Source: DUQU01 sp964481475 (lineage in GTDB: Bacteria > Bacillota_I > Bacilli_A > Acholeplasmatales > UBA5453). Taken from it: 64,000 bases of DNA. The notes below the pieces were generated by a model. That model searched no databases. It was not told the DNA's origin and worked only from the letters and a program-made list of their open reading frames with translations. Position numbers and translations under genes: made by a program. Below, piece by piece: positions 25,620 through 34,856 of this stretch; position 1 is the first letter of the stretch; each line of letters opens with the position of its first letter. The stretch lies in NCBI GenBank assembly GCA_964481475.1, contig CAYZTG010000001.1, forward strand, positions 34,536-98,535. The letters run 5' to 3'.

Positions 25620-26463
25620 TTTCTTCCCTCTTATAAATAGTTTTCGTTGTTAAAAAACCATCATCCCATATTTGCTTGTACTTATCTTGGATTGCTTCTT
25701 TGGTTTTTTCCCCCTTAAACATTTTTAAAATATCAAGGCAATACCGGTCATCATAAAACATTGAATCCACTAATAGATAATCAATATTTTTCAAATTAGC
25801 TAAATGATCAATAATAGAACTAACATTGCTGCGGTAAACATGAGTACCAAATTCATCTTCCACAATCGGCATTTTTTCTTCTCTTTTTTCCTCTTTTAGA
25901 AAAAGGTTTTTATTTTGATAATGATATTCTTGCTTAATTTCCTTTAAATATGATTTTAATAAATGTCTTTTAGAATAAAACATATTAAGATGTCCATGAG
26001 CATTCATAAATACGACACCCTTTTTATTACTAGACATTTCTTTAATATCTGTTAGATTAATCTCTTTTGATAAAAAAACACCCTTTAAACCTACTTCAAA
26101 AAAAATATTCATATCGAAAGTATTAGTAATTAAAGTTTCTGGCTGATAAATAATCGGGATTTCTAAATCTTTTAATAAATAGTAATAACCAATATCACCA
26201 ATAATTAAACCAGTGATATTGATTTTTAAATCTTTTATTAGTTTAAACAAATCTTCTCCTTGATGATGAAGAAAAGGTTTAAAACTTAAATAGAGTTCTT
26301 TATTATGCTTACCTAAAATCTCACTTAATTTTCTTAGTTCATCGACAGTGAAAAAAGAGGTCTCTCTTGTACTAAAACCTTTCAGTCCAACAACAAACCC
26401 TTCTGTGTAAGTTAATAAAGATTCTATATTATTAAGATTATGGATTGTTGATAATAATTTCAT
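25612..26463 (-). CDS. trhP1: U32-family protein TrhP1 (YrrN-like)
   Basis: Shorter U32 homologue of 283 residues without the Cys cluster, like Bacillus YrrN. It shows FVVGLKGFSTRET, the TIM-barrel-like alternation of IIGDIGYYYLLKDL, and a C-terminal region ending in IWDDGFL. It probably forms a complex with TrhP2 in wobble uridine hydroxylation. Overlaps trmR upstream by 26 bases and trhP2 downstream by 8. Confidence 0.82.
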   Translation of the reverse strand: MKLLSTIHNLNNIESLLTYTEGFVVGLKGFSTRETSFFTVDELRKLSEILGKHNKELYLSFKPFLHHQGEDLFKLIKDLKINITGLIIGDIGYYYLLKDLEIPIIYQPETLITNTFDMNIFFEVGLKGVFLSKEINLTDIKEMSSNKKGVVFMNAHGHLNMFYSKRHLLKSYLKEIKQEYHYQNKNLFLKEEKREEKMPIVEDEFGTHVYRSNVSSIIDHLANLKNIDYLLVDSMFYDDRYCLDILKMFKGEKTKEAIQDKYKQIWDDGFLTTKTIYKREEND

Positions 26464-27028
26464 CTTTTGCTCCTTTTCTAATCGAAATACTTAAACCATC
26501 CCCTTGGTCAAGGAAAGATGTTTCAAAATCATTATTAGTTATTAGAAAACTTTTAAAATCGTCAATTTTTTTCAGTAATTTCTTCGTTTGTTTTGAAACA
26601 AACTCTAACTCTAAATTGTGAAAATTCAGGTTGTCGGTTATAATTGCCCCACCATCATTTAAGTAATCTTGAAATCTTTTAAAGTAATTTATATACTGAC
26701 CCTTAGCAGCATCAATAAAAATAAGATCATATTTATCTTTAAGTGGTGTTAATTTCAAAGCGTCTCCAAGTCTAGCAATAATAATATTTTCTTTTTGGTG
26801 TAAAGCGATTTGATTTAATGCCTCTTCATATAAGGCACTTTTTTTCTCAATTGTTTCAATGTAATTTAAGTTATCTGAAAGCATGATGCTTGAATAACCA
26901 ATCGCAGTCCCCAACTCTAACATCGTTTTATAATTATTTGCCATTATTACTGTTTTAATGACACTTAATGCTTCATCTGAAATAATGGGAATATGTTTAG
27001 ATAATGCAAAATACTTAAGGTTATTCAT
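26438..27028 (-). CDS. trmR: tRNA 5-hydroxyuridine methyltransferase
   Basis: O-methyltransferase family 3 (YrrM). The SAM-binding core reads MLELGTAIGYSS (residues ~37-48), then the acidic motif IETIEK and the metal/catalytic segment LIFIDAAKGQYINYF (~104-118) followed by ITDNL. In Bacillus it methylates ho5U34 to mo5U34 in tRNA. 196 residues. Adjacent to both hydroxylation genes, so the full ho5U-to-mo5U path is encoded here. Confidence 0.9.
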   Translation of the reverse strand: MNNLKYFALSKHIPIISDEALSVIKTVIMANNYKTMLELGTAIGYSSIMLSDNLNYIETIEKKSALYEEALNQIALHQKENIIIARLGDALKLTPLKDKYDLIFIDAAKGQYINYFKRFQDYLNDGGAIITDNLNFHNLELEFVSKQTKKLLKKIDDFKSFLITNNDFETSFLDQGDGLSISIRKGAKDEIIINNP

Positions 27029-27278
27029 CTTCCTCTAAACTATCATAATACTCTGCCAAAATCTCTTCTAAAATATCCCATTCTTCTTCTGTTTCAATAT
27101 CAGAAAAAGTTCCTTCGAATTCATTTTCTTCAGTGTAAATAGCCGCACTAACTTCACCTGTATCGAGAAATTCAAAAATTACGTAGTTCTTATTAGTATC
27201 TTCATTAAAATACGTTAAGATTATTTCTGCTACTCTTTCTTCATTGTCTTGAATAATCGTAATCATTTTGTCTGTCAT
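27021..27278 (-). CDS. yrzB: DUF1292 protein YrzB
   Basis: An 85-residue acidic protein of the DUF1292 family: MITIIQDNEERVAEIILTYFNED, then YVIFEFLDTG and a terminal EEEWDILEEIL. The function is not known. It is almost always found between yqgF and mltG or trmR in Firmicutes, which is the position here. Overlaps trmR by 8 bases. Confidence 0.88.
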   Translation of the reverse strand: MTDKMITIIQDNEERVAEIILTYFNEDTNKNYVIFEFLDTGEVSAAIYTEENEFEGTFSDIETEEEWDILEEILAEYYDSLEEDE

Positions 27279-27280
27279 TA

Positions 27281-27697
27281 TTATTTTCCTCTACTATCTA
27301 AATAATTTTGTAATATTAAAACAGCTGCTAAAGTGTCTTTATGTTTTTGTCTTTTTAACGTTGACAAGCCCGCTTTTTTTAATGTTCCTGTGGCTTGTTT
27401 AGTAGTTAACCTTTCATCCCATAAAACAATTTTAGCTGTAGTTTTTTCTTCTAATCTTTCTTTAAATCTAATTGATACTTTAGCTTTTTCGCCAATTTCA
27501 TCATGCATATGTTTTGGTAAACCAATTATTACAACATCAACTTTGTGTTCTGTAATATATTTACTAATATAGTCAATTGCGTGAATATAATGATTTTTGG
27601 CAAACCTAAATGTTTCAACCGCCTGAGCAATCACTCCGCTATCACTTCTTGCAATCCCTAATGTTACTTCTCCTAAATCAAGGCCTAAATAAATCAT
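27281..27697 (-). CDS. yqgF: Putative pre-16S rRNA nuclease YqgF/RuvX
   Basis: RNase H-fold nuclease that matures the 16S rRNA 5' end in E. coli. Active-site acids are visible in LGLDLGEVTLGIARSD (residues ~4-19), VIIGLPKHMHDEIG (~57-70) and LWDERLTTKQA (~91-101). 138 residues. Its start overlaps the alaS stop by four bases, so the two are coupled, as in many Firmicutes. Confidence 0.92.
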   Translation of the reverse strand: MIYLGLDLGEVTLGIARSDSGVIAQAVETFRFAKNHYIHAIDYISKYITEHKVDVVIIGLPKHMHDEIGEKAKVSIRFKERLEEKTTAKIVLWDERLTTKQATGTLKKAGLSTLKRQKHKDTLAAVLILQNYLDSRGK

Positions 27698-30282
27698 ATT
27701 TTAATCATCTCCCCGATTAAGTCATCTAGCCTCTCTAAATTAGTTGTTCCTCCTTGAGCAAAATTAGGATTTCCTCCACCACTTCCCATTGATATTTCAT
27801 TTAATTTGCTAATAATATCCCTAGCCAAACCTTTACTCATAATTAAGTAAGTTGCTTTTGACTCTTCAATATTTAAAAGCAAAACTGTTTCATGGTTTAA
27901 TTTATTATACAAATTAACTAATAGTGGACGTAATGATTTTGGTTCTAAATTATGAGTTATAATTAAATTATTTTGTTTCGTTTTAATTAACTCATCTAAA
28001 TTATTTAAAACTAAATTATCTTTTTTAAGTTGTATTTCTCTTTCTATGTGCTTAGTTAATTCTTTAAGGCTATTTAAGTGTTTCAAAAGGTTTAAGCGGT
28101 CTTGATAACTAGCAATTAAATGGAGGTTGTCAAGGTGTTGTTTTAGAGGCATATTTAGTTTTTTAGCTTCTAAAAGGAGATTGCTATATTTTGCTTTAAG
28201 AAGACTTTCTTCTTCAAACAAGTTCTCGTTTCTTCTTTTGAATTCAGCTAGCATCTCACTTCCAGTAAAGGCTTCAACACGGTAAATACCAGAACCAATT
28301 GAAGAAACACTTGAAATCATAAATGAGCCAATCTCTTTAGTATTATTAACATGAGTTCCCCCGCATAATTCTACCGAATATTTATCAATAAAAACTACTC
28401 TAACTTTATTCTCATATTTTTCACTAAATAATGCTTTAGCACCTAAGCTAATAGCTTTATCATAAAACATTTCTTCGGTTATAACTGGGATCGCTTTTTT
28501 AATATGAGAATTTACAATATTTTCTATTTTTAATATTTCTTCATCAGTAATCTTTTTAAAGTGATTAAAATCAAATCTCAATAAATCACTCCCCACATAA
28601 GAACCTTGTTGGGTTACATGATTTCCAAAAATATCAATTAAAGCTTGGTGGAGCAAGTGTGTTGCAGTATGGTTTTTAATAATTTGCTCTCTATTATCTT
28701 TATTAACTCTTGCGATTACCTTTTCTCCTTCTTTAAAATTACCATCTAGAAGGTGTAAATGCTGTCCATGAGGAAGTTTAACTACATCTTTTATTGAGAT
28801 CTCGTTTATTACACCTAAGTCATGCTCTTGTCCACCCATTGTTGCATAAAAAGGAGTTTCCTTTAAAACAATTCCATGAGGAAAAACTTTAATTACCTCA
28901 GTCTCAACTTCCAAATGATTATAGCCAACAAACTTCGAATTCAAGGTAAACTCTAAATACTCTTTATCTTGCGTCTTCATTGAAGCTTCTTCACTTCTAC
29001 TTTGTCTACTTCTTTCTTTTTGTAACTCCAATAGTTCATAGAAACCTTCTTTATCGATTGCTAAATTATGATCAAGGGCATATTCTTCTTGAAGCTCAAT
29101 TGGAAAACCATAAGTATCATATAACAAAAAAGCATCTTCTTTTGACAATTCCTTTTTATCTTTGGAAACTTTTTTAATCATCTCTTCACCAAGTAAAAGA
29201 GTTTCTAAAAACTTTATTTCTTCGCTATAAATAATTTCTGCAATAAATTTTTTATTTTCAATAATATTTGGATAGTAATCTCCCATTATTAAAATAACTG
29301 GCTCAATAAGTTTAGTTAAAAAAGCCTCAGAAATGCCTAAAGCTTTTCCATGTTTTAAAGCTCTTCTTAATAATCTTCTTAAAACATACCCTCTTCCTTC
29401 ATTTGAAAGGACTGCCCCATCACCAATAGACATCACTAACGTTTTAATATGATCAGCAATTATTTTAAAACTTGCTTGTCCGTTATATTCGACATTAGTA
29501 ATTTCTGTAATCTTGTCGATGATTGGTTTAAACAAATCTGTCTCAAAATTAGTTTTAGTATTTTGAAGAATACACGCAAACCTTTCCAAACCAGCCCCTG
29601 TATCAATATTTTTACTAGGAAGTTCTTCGTATTCTTCTCTTTTTAAGTTTTCCTTTGCGTTATATTGTGAAAAAACAATGTTCCATATTTCAATGTAACG
29701 ATCATTTTCAAGGTCATCTTTGATTAATTCAGTACCTCTTTTATCGTACTCTAAACCGCGGTCAAAAAAGATTTCTGTATCAGGACCAGAAGGACCTTCA
29801 CCAATCTCCCAATAATTTCCTTCTTGAGCGATCAAATGATCTTCTTTAATTCCAAGTTTCAACCAAACTTCTTTCGCAAGTTTATCAGTTGGATAATAAG
29901 TTATATATATTTTATCTTGGGGAAAATTAAAATACTTACTTGAAAAAAGGAGCTCATAGCCAAGTTTAATCGCTTCTTCTTTAAAATAATCACCAATACT
30001 AAAATTCCCCATCATTTCAAAAAATGTGTGGTGTCTAGCTGTGTTCCCTACTTGCTCAATATCATTTGTACGAATACATTTTTGGATATTAGTTAACCTT
30101 GGGCTGCTCGGTGTTTCTGAACCATCAAAATACTTTTTAAGTGGCGCTACACCAGCATTTATCCATAATAATGTTTTATCATCTTTAGGGATCAAAGAAG
30201 AACTTTCAATAATTTGATGGCCATGTTCCTTAAAAAAACTTAGCCAAACTTCCCTAATTTCATGATGTGTCATTTTTCTCAT
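27694..30282 (-). CDS. alaS: Alanyl-tRNA synthetase
   Basis: Charges tRNA-Ala. The class II catalytic core begins IREVWLSFFKEHGHQIIESSSLIP and contains RHHTFFEMMGNFSIGDYFK. The editing domain has HTATHLLHQAL (zinc ligands, ~residue 540) and CGGTHVNNT (~645). A C-Ala domain ends the 862 residues, with GSGGGNPNFAQGG near the end. Preceded by a T-box leader, so expression should rise when uncharged tRNA-Ala accumulates. Confidence 0.97.
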   Translation of the reverse strand: MRKMTHHEIREVWLSFFKEHGHQIIESSSLIPKDDKTLLWINAGVAPLKKYFDGSETPSSPRLTNIQKCIRTNDIEQVGNTARHHTFFEMMGNFSIGDYFKEEAIKLGYELLFSSKYFNFPQDKIYITYYPTDKLAKEVWLKLGIKEDHLIAQEGNYWEIGEGPSGPDTEIFFDRGLEYDKRGTELIKDDLENDRYIEIWNIVFSQYNAKENLKREEYEELPSKNIDTGAGLERFACILQNTKTNFETDLFKPIIDKITEITNVEYNGQASFKIIADHIKTLVMSIGDGAVLSNEGRGYVLRRLLRRALKHGKALGISEAFLTKLIEPVILIMGDYYPNIIENKKFIAEIIYSEEIKFLETLLLGEEMIKKVSKDKKELSKEDAFLLYDTYGFPIELQEEYALDHNLAIDKEGFYELLELQKERSRQSRSEEASMKTQDKEYLEFTLNSKFVGYNHLEVETEVIKVFPHGIVLKETPFYATMGGQEHDLGVINEISIKDVVKLPHGQHLHLLDGNFKEGEKVIARVNKDNREQIIKNHTATHLLHQALIDIFGNHVTQQGSYVGSDLLRFDFNHFKKITDEEILKIENIVNSHIKKAIPVITEEMFYDKAISLGAKALFSEKYENKVRVVFIDKYSVELCGGTHVNNTKEIGSFMISSVSSIGSGIYRVEAFTGSEMLAEFKRRNENLFEEESLLKAKYSNLLLEAKKLNMPLKQHLDNLHLIASYQDRLNLLKHLNSLKELTKHIEREIQLKKDNLVLNNLDELIKTKQNNLIITHNLEPKSLRPLLVNLYNKLNHETVLLLNIEESKATYLIMSKGLARDIISKLNEISMGSGGGNPNFAQGGTTNLERLDDLIGEMIKI

Positions 30283-30292
30283 ATCTTTCTCC

Positions 30293-30480
30293 TAAAAAAA
30301 AGCCCAAAGAATAAAAATATTCTAAGGGCGAATTACCGCGTTACCACCTTAGTTCTAGTATATACTAGCACTTAATTAATTACTTATAGGTAAGTATACC
30401 ATACTCCTAAGCAGCTTCATTAAGTTAACTATATATCTTTTTCACCAACTGATACTCTCTTTAATAGCGCCCTTAATTAC
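30293..30480 (-). promoter_or_regulatory. T-box riboswitch controlling alaS
   Basis: On the minus strand the leader carries an AGAGA-type stem I start and GTTGGTG. A candidate Ala specifier (GCT, at 30410-30415) lies within GAAGCTGC. The T-box sequence AAGGTGGTAACGCGG (30336-30350) has TGGT to pair with the ACCA tRNA end. A terminator (GCCC..AGAATA / TATTCT..GGGC plus seven T, 30293-30329) ends it just before the alaS ribosome site AGGAG. Confidence 0.92.
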
Positions 30481-30503
30481 TTCTCTTAATCAACGTATAT
30501 ATT

Positions 30504-30512
30504 ATTTTATCA
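30504..30512 (-). promoter_or_regulatory. Extended -10 promoter of the alaS leader
   Basis: TGATAAAAT on the minus strand, just downstream of the PAP2 stop and upstream of the T-box. Confidence 0.45.
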
Positions 30513-30515
30513 TAA

Positions 30516-31394
30516 TTAGCTTTCTTTTAATACTAATTGTTTCTTTTTTTTGAAAAGAGCTTTAAATACTGCCATTACACCAAATGAGGCCCATAACGTT
30601 ACAACAAAATATGTCACAATATAGACGAGACTATTAGGAAGACCTACTAGCCTTAATAAAGCTTTAAAGCCTAGTTCTAACCCAAAGACTGTTGGAACTC
30701 CAATTAATAATTTTAAAATGTTTACTTTAATTGTATCATTTATATCATATCCTACATATTTTTTTTCCAAAAAATAACCAATAGCTAAACCAGTATAAGC
30801 CCCAGCAGCTCGGTAAATATCTTTATCCTTAAAAACAAAAGCTAAAATAAAAACAAGTGGAATCAAATAAAGGGCTCTAATATCTTCAACATTATCTTGC
30901 CCATATTCTAATAAAAATAAGCCTAATAAACTAAAAATAACCCCAATAACTGCCCCAACTAAAATATCTGACAAATAATGTTGTGCAAGATAAACTCTAG
31001 AAATCGGAACTAAAATCATTAAAGTAATCAAAGTATATTTGAGCCACTTATGTCTTCCGTGTTCTTTTAATAGAATCGTTCCCATAGAAAAGATTCCTTG
31101 GGCATGACCAGAAGGAAATGAATATCCATCAGTAATATCAAAATCATGTAAAAGTAAACTACTATCTTTGTGAAAAGGTCTCGGCCTTTTAACAATAGTT
31201 TTAATTAATCCATTAATTGTCATACTAAACAAAAAAGCAACCATTAGCTTAAAGCCAAACTTCTTATCAAGAATCCAATAAAAAATTATCCCAATTGCTA
31301 AGTAAAAATAAACATCACCAAACTGCGTAATTATTCTCATAAACCAATCTAGTGCTGGATTAGAAAACTGTCTTATAAACCTAATTATCTCCAT
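30516..31394 (-). CDS. PAP2-family membrane phosphatase
   Basis: Integral membrane phosphatase. The three active-site motifs are KRPRPF (KxxxxxxRP type, residue ~70), PSGHAQG (~93) and SRVYLAQHYLSDILVG (~132-147). Several further hydrophobic helices extend the protein to 292 residues, longer than a minimal PAP2 unit. It likely acts on a lipid pyrophosphate or phosphate such as phosphatidylglycerophosphate, but the substrate cannot be told from sequence. Overlaps the patatin gene by 14 bases, suggesting a joint role in lipid turnover. Confidence 0.87.
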   Translation of the reverse strand: MEIIRFIRQFSNPALDWFMRIITQFGDVYFYLAIGIIFYWILDKKFGFKLMVAFLFSMTINGLIKTIVKRPRPFHKDSSLLLHDFDITDGYSFPSGHAQGIFSMGTILLKEHGRHKWLKYTLITLMILVPISRVYLAQHYLSDILVGAVIGVIFSLLGLFLLEYGQDNVEDIRALYLIPLVFILAFVFKDKDIYRAAGAYTGLAIGYFLEKKYVGYDINDTIKVNILKLLIGVPTVFGLELGFKALLRLVGLPNSLVYIVTYFVVTLWASFGVMAVFKALFKKKKQLVLKES

Positions 31395-32307
31395 TTTTCT
31401 TATCCTTTCTCTTTAAGTGGTTAATAGTCATCATATTAGATACAGTTGCTTCCACATAAGCGGGCACTTTAATAACTCTAAAACCTTTTTTAATTTTACC
31501 AATTGAGTACTGACCATCTATGTATTTTAATATTCCTTTGTTGACACATTCTTTTAACATTTCATTGGCAACATAATTACCATATGATATTTTTTCTTCA
31601 ATAATACTAAGTTCAAAACCAACAATAGACTTTAGTTGGTCTAAACCTCGTTGAGGAAAAATTATTTTAGGAGTTAACTCCACAATTGTAACATCTTTAT
31701 CTTTAAGTAGTTCATAGTTAATAGGTTTTTCCAAAGGAGAAACAAAAATTAAGTTAGCACCTTTTTCAATTAAAATATCAACGGGATTATTATTGATTAA
31801 ACCGCCATCGATAAAATATTTATCTTGTAGTTCATTAGCACCAAATACAACCGGAATTGAGGCGCTAGATATAACATAATCAATTGGTGAATCAATATTA
31901 TTTAAGTGGAAAACTCGCTCTTGCCAACTGTTTTTTTTAATAATACTAATCAAACTTGGCGACTTAACTTCAGTGGTTATTAAATATAAATCTTTATTAG
32001 AGTTTACAAATTTTTCTTTATCAATAAACTTTTCTTCAATTTCTTTTAATACATTCATTGAATAAAACCCGCGTTCCCTTAAACTTGGAAAACCAGTAAT
32101 TGGATTATGTTTAGCACCATAAATCCACGCTTCTTTTAAAGAATCAAAATTACTTCCTAAATAAAAATAACCGTTGATAGCTCCAATTGAAGCTCCCGAA
32201 AATATACTGATGTCTTCAATAATTTTAGTTTTTTCTAATACTTCTAGTAAACCCACTTGATACGAACCCTTCGCTCCACCGCCGCCAAGCATTAAACCTA
32301 TTTTCAT
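31381..32307 (-). CDS. Patatin-like phospholipase
   Basis: Serine lipase of the patatin/RssA type. Oxyanion loop GGGGAKGSYQ is at residues 8-17, the nucleophile elbow GASIGAING at ~38-46, and the catalytic Asp in the DGG of FIDGGLINNNP (~170). 308 residues; the C-terminal ~80 residues resemble the DUF6363 tail found in YjjU-type proteins. No signal peptide. It lies two bases after smpB and overlaps the PAP2 gene. Confidence 0.88.
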   Translation of the reverse strand: MKIGLMLGGGGAKGSYQVGLLEVLEKTKIIEDISIFSGASIGAINGYFYLGSNFDSLKEAWIYGAKHNPITGFPSLRERGFYSMNVLKEIEEKFIDKEKFVNSNKDLYLITTEVKSPSLISIIKKNSWQERVFHLNNIDSPIDYVISSASIPVVFGANELQDKYFIDGGLINNNPVDILIEKGANLIFVSPLEKPINYELLKDKDVTIVELTPKIIFPQRGLDQLKSIVGFELSIIEEKISYGNYVANEMLKECVNKGILKYIDGQYSIGKIKKGFRVIKVPAYVEATVSNMMTINHLKRKDKKNGDN

Positions 32308-32308
32308 T

Positions 32309-32743
32309 TTAGTATTGCTCCTTTATTCTTCTTAATTGATCTTGTTCTTTAAGAGATTGTCGTTTATCATGAAGTTTCTTACCTTTGGCAACAGCAATTT
32401 CCACTTTTACAAGAGCTTGATTAAAATATACTTTCAAAGGAATTAATGTATAACCTTCCTTTTCTTTTTTAGATTTTAATCTTAAAATTTCTCTTTTATG
32501 CATCAATAGTTTACGGTCCCTTGTCTCATCATGATTAAAAATAGAGGATTCCATATACTTAGAGATATGCATGCCAACAATAAAAATTTCATTATCTCTA
32601 ATGTCCACATAAGCTTCATTAATATTTACTTTCCCACTTCTAATTGATTTAATTTCTGTGCCTTTTAAAACAATACCTGTTTCATAAGTATCTTCAATTT
32701 GATAATCATGTCTTGCCTTTTTATTTTGTGTAACTATTTTCAT
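32309..32743 (-). CDS. smpB: SsrA-binding protein
   Basis: Delivers tmRNA to stalled ribosomes. Recognisable from ARHDYQIEDTYETGIVLKGTEIKSIRSGKVNI at the N-terminus and the basic tail KKLHDKRQSLKEQDQLRRI. 144 residues, standard. Preceded by AAGAGG. It follows rnr, whose RNase R product degrades tagged mRNAs, the usual pairing. The tmRNA gene itself is not in this window. Confidence 0.96.
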   Translation of the reverse strand: MKIVTQNKKARHDYQIEDTYETGIVLKGTEIKSIRSGKVNINEAYVDIRDNEIFIVGMHISKYMESSIFNHDETRDRKLLMHKREILRLKSKKEKEGYTLIPLKVYFNQALVKVEIAVAKGKKLHDKRQSLKEQDQLRRIKEQY

Positions 32744-32791
32744 ATAAACCTCTTAAACCGTTATTTTTAACTAAATAACTCATATATTAAT

Positions 32792-34804
32792 TTATAATAA
32801 CATAAAAGTTATTTGTCTTAAACTTAAATTGACTTCTACTAACTTAACTTTTACTTTATCACCAAACTTATATACTTTATTTTTTGATGTATTAGTAACA
32901 GTCATCGTTTTCTCATCATAACTAAAATAATCATAAAGTAACCTAAAAGGAATCATCCCTTCAATCCCTTTTTCAATTTGGACAAACATTCCTGTTTGAA
33001 TCATTCCACTAATAATCCCCTCAAACTCACTATTTAAATATTTCTCCATATATTTAGTGATCATATATTTATCAACTTCTCTTGACAAACTTTCTGCTTT
33101 TCTCTCCATGAGGCTTGCTTGTTTAGCCGCTTCAATATTAGTTTTTTCAAAATGTTTAATTTTCTTTAATAAATTTTGGGGATGGATAATTAGTTCCTTA
33201 ATTAAGCGGTGGAGTAATAAATCAGAATATCTTCTAATTGGGGCTGTAAAATGAGTGTAACTCTTTAAAGATAATCCATAGTGTCCGCGGTTAACCGTTT
33301 CATATTTAGCTTTAGCCATACTTTTTAAAATTAAATCATTAATGTATTCTTCTAGAGGGCTATCTTTAATCTCATCCATAAATTTTTGTAAAGCAAGTGG
33401 TGTTAAGTGGTTAATTCTTGGTGTTTTTACGTCCAAACTTCTTAACTCTGTAAAAAGCGTTTTAATCTTTTCTTCATCAGGCTTATCATGAGTTCGATAT
33501 AAAGAAGGTAGGTTTAGAGAAGACATGTGAGTACTAATTATCTCATTTGCTAGCACCATGAATGATTCAATAATTCGTTCGGATGCTCCTTGTTCTTTTA
33601 ATCTAATATCAATTATTTCATGTTTGTCATTTAACAAATATTGGTACTCTTTAGTTTTAAAGTCTAATGAGCCAGCCTTTTTTCTAATTTGAAAAAGCTT
33701 ATTACTTAGCTCATTCATCTTTAACAACATCTCTTCTACTTCTTTCTTAAATGTCATTTTTTTATCTAAAAATAAATTAACATCATCATAACTAAGTCTC
33801 TCGCTCACTATAATAACAGTTTCTTTAATTTCATAATTAACTATTTTTGCTTCTTGATCAAGTTTAATTAATAAACTAAGTGCATATCTTTCTTCGCCTA
33901 CATTTAAACTACACAAATCGTTTGATAACCTCCTTGGTAGCATAGGAATAACTCTATCGGCCAAATAAGCCGATGTTCCTTTTTTAAAGGCATCTTTATC
34001 AAGATAACTATTTTCTTTTACATAATTAGCAACATCAGCAATATGAATATCTAGATAATAAAATAAATTATCTGTCTTAAGACTAATTGCATCATCTAAA
34101 TCTTTCGCGTCAATACCGTCAATTGTAATAATATTTTCATCTAAAAAGACTCTCTCATTTCTAGAAACAACTCTACTTAAGTTTTCTGCCTCATTTAGAG
34201 TTTCTTCACTATGTTGATAAGGAAAACCACTTGCATAGATGATTGTTAATATATCAATATCAGGATCAGTAATATGGCCAATTTTATTAGTAATTACTCC
34301 TACTAAACTATTTTGGTTATAAGTTACTACTTCTACTTCAATAACATCTCCGTCAATTAAATTTTCATAACTATTTAAATAAAGCGGAAAGCGCAAATTT
34401 GTCTTAGTAATTAGACGAGCTTTCTTACCCTTTTTGCTCACTTCACAAACAACTACATGCTTCTCTCTTTTAATTATTTCGATAACTCTACCATAATCAT
34501 TTTTTACAGAGGCTAACACGAAATCATTATTTAAGGCATTACCAAGTTTATTGTTATCAATGTAAGTATCTTTACCAATTCCCATTAAAAAACCACCACG
34601 GTCTTTTAAATCAAGAATCCCAACTTTATATCCTACTCTTAAACGATAATTATCTTTTTTCGCTCTCAAATAGTTTTTTGCAACTAAAAAATCCAAATTA
34701 CTTATTAATTCTTCTTTATTAAGATTTGACTCCAATAATAACTCTTCAATTGTATAATTACTCTTTTCCCTAAAAAGAGTCAAAATTTCTAATCTATTTT
34801 TCAT
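32792..34804 (-). CDS. rnr: Ribonuclease R
   Basis: Processive 3'-5' exoribonuclease. It starts with a winged-helix module (MKNRLEILTLFREKSNYTIEELL), then OB/CSD domains, the RNB catalytic domain with DGIDAKDLDDAISL (four-Asp site, ~residue 225) and a C-terminal S1 domain (EGIISGMIQTGMFVQIEKGIEGMI). 670 residues, shorter than Bacillus (779) because the basic tail is missing. No ribosome-binding site precedes the ATG; a promoter -10 ends 6 bases upstream, so translation may be leaderless. Confidence 0.94.
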   Translation of the reverse strand: MKNRLEILTLFREKSNYTIEELLLESNLNKEELISNLDFLVAKNYLRAKKDNYRLRVGYKVGILDLKDRGGFLMGIGKDTYIDNNKLGNALNNDFVLASVKNDYGRVIEIIKREKHVVVCEVSKKGKKARLITKTNLRFPLYLNSYENLIDGDVIEVEVVTYNQNSLVGVITNKIGHITDPDIDILTIIYASGFPYQHSEETLNEAENLSRVVSRNERVFLDENIITIDGIDAKDLDDAISLKTDNLFYYLDIHIADVANYVKENSYLDKDAFKKGTSAYLADRVIPMLPRRLSNDLCSLNVGEERYALSLLIKLDQEAKIVNYEIKETVIIVSERLSYDDVNLFLDKKMTFKKEVEEMLLKMNELSNKLFQIRKKAGSLDFKTKEYQYLLNDKHEIIDIRLKEQGASERIIESFMVLANEIISTHMSSLNLPSLYRTHDKPDEEKIKTLFTELRSLDVKTPRINHLTPLALQKFMDEIKDSPLEEYINDLILKSMAKAKYETVNRGHYGLSLKSYTHFTAPIRRYSDLLLHRLIKELIIHPQNLLKKIKHFEKTNIEAAKQASLMERKAESLSREVDKYMITKYMEKYLNSEFEGIISGMIQTGMFVQIEKGIEGMIPFRLLYDYFSYDEKTMTVTNTSKNKVYKFGDKVKVKLVEVNLSLRQITFMLL

Positions 34805-34810
34805 ACCAAA

Positions 34811-34819
34811 ATTATACCA
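34811..34819 (-). promoter_or_regulatory. Extended -10 promoter directly in front of rnr
   Basis: TGGTATAAT on the minus strand, between the eno terminator T run and the rnr ATG. The predicted start of transcription coincides with the A of the ATG. Confidence 0.5.
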
Positions 34820-34820
34820 T

Positions 34821-34846
34821 AAAAAAAGCGACTTACTAAGCCGCTT
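34821..34846 (-). terminator. Terminator after eno
   Basis: Minus-strand AAGCGGCTT-AGT-AAGTCGCTT (9 bp, one G-U) followed by seven T. Confidence 0.8.
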
Positions 34847-34856
34847 CGTTTTTAAT

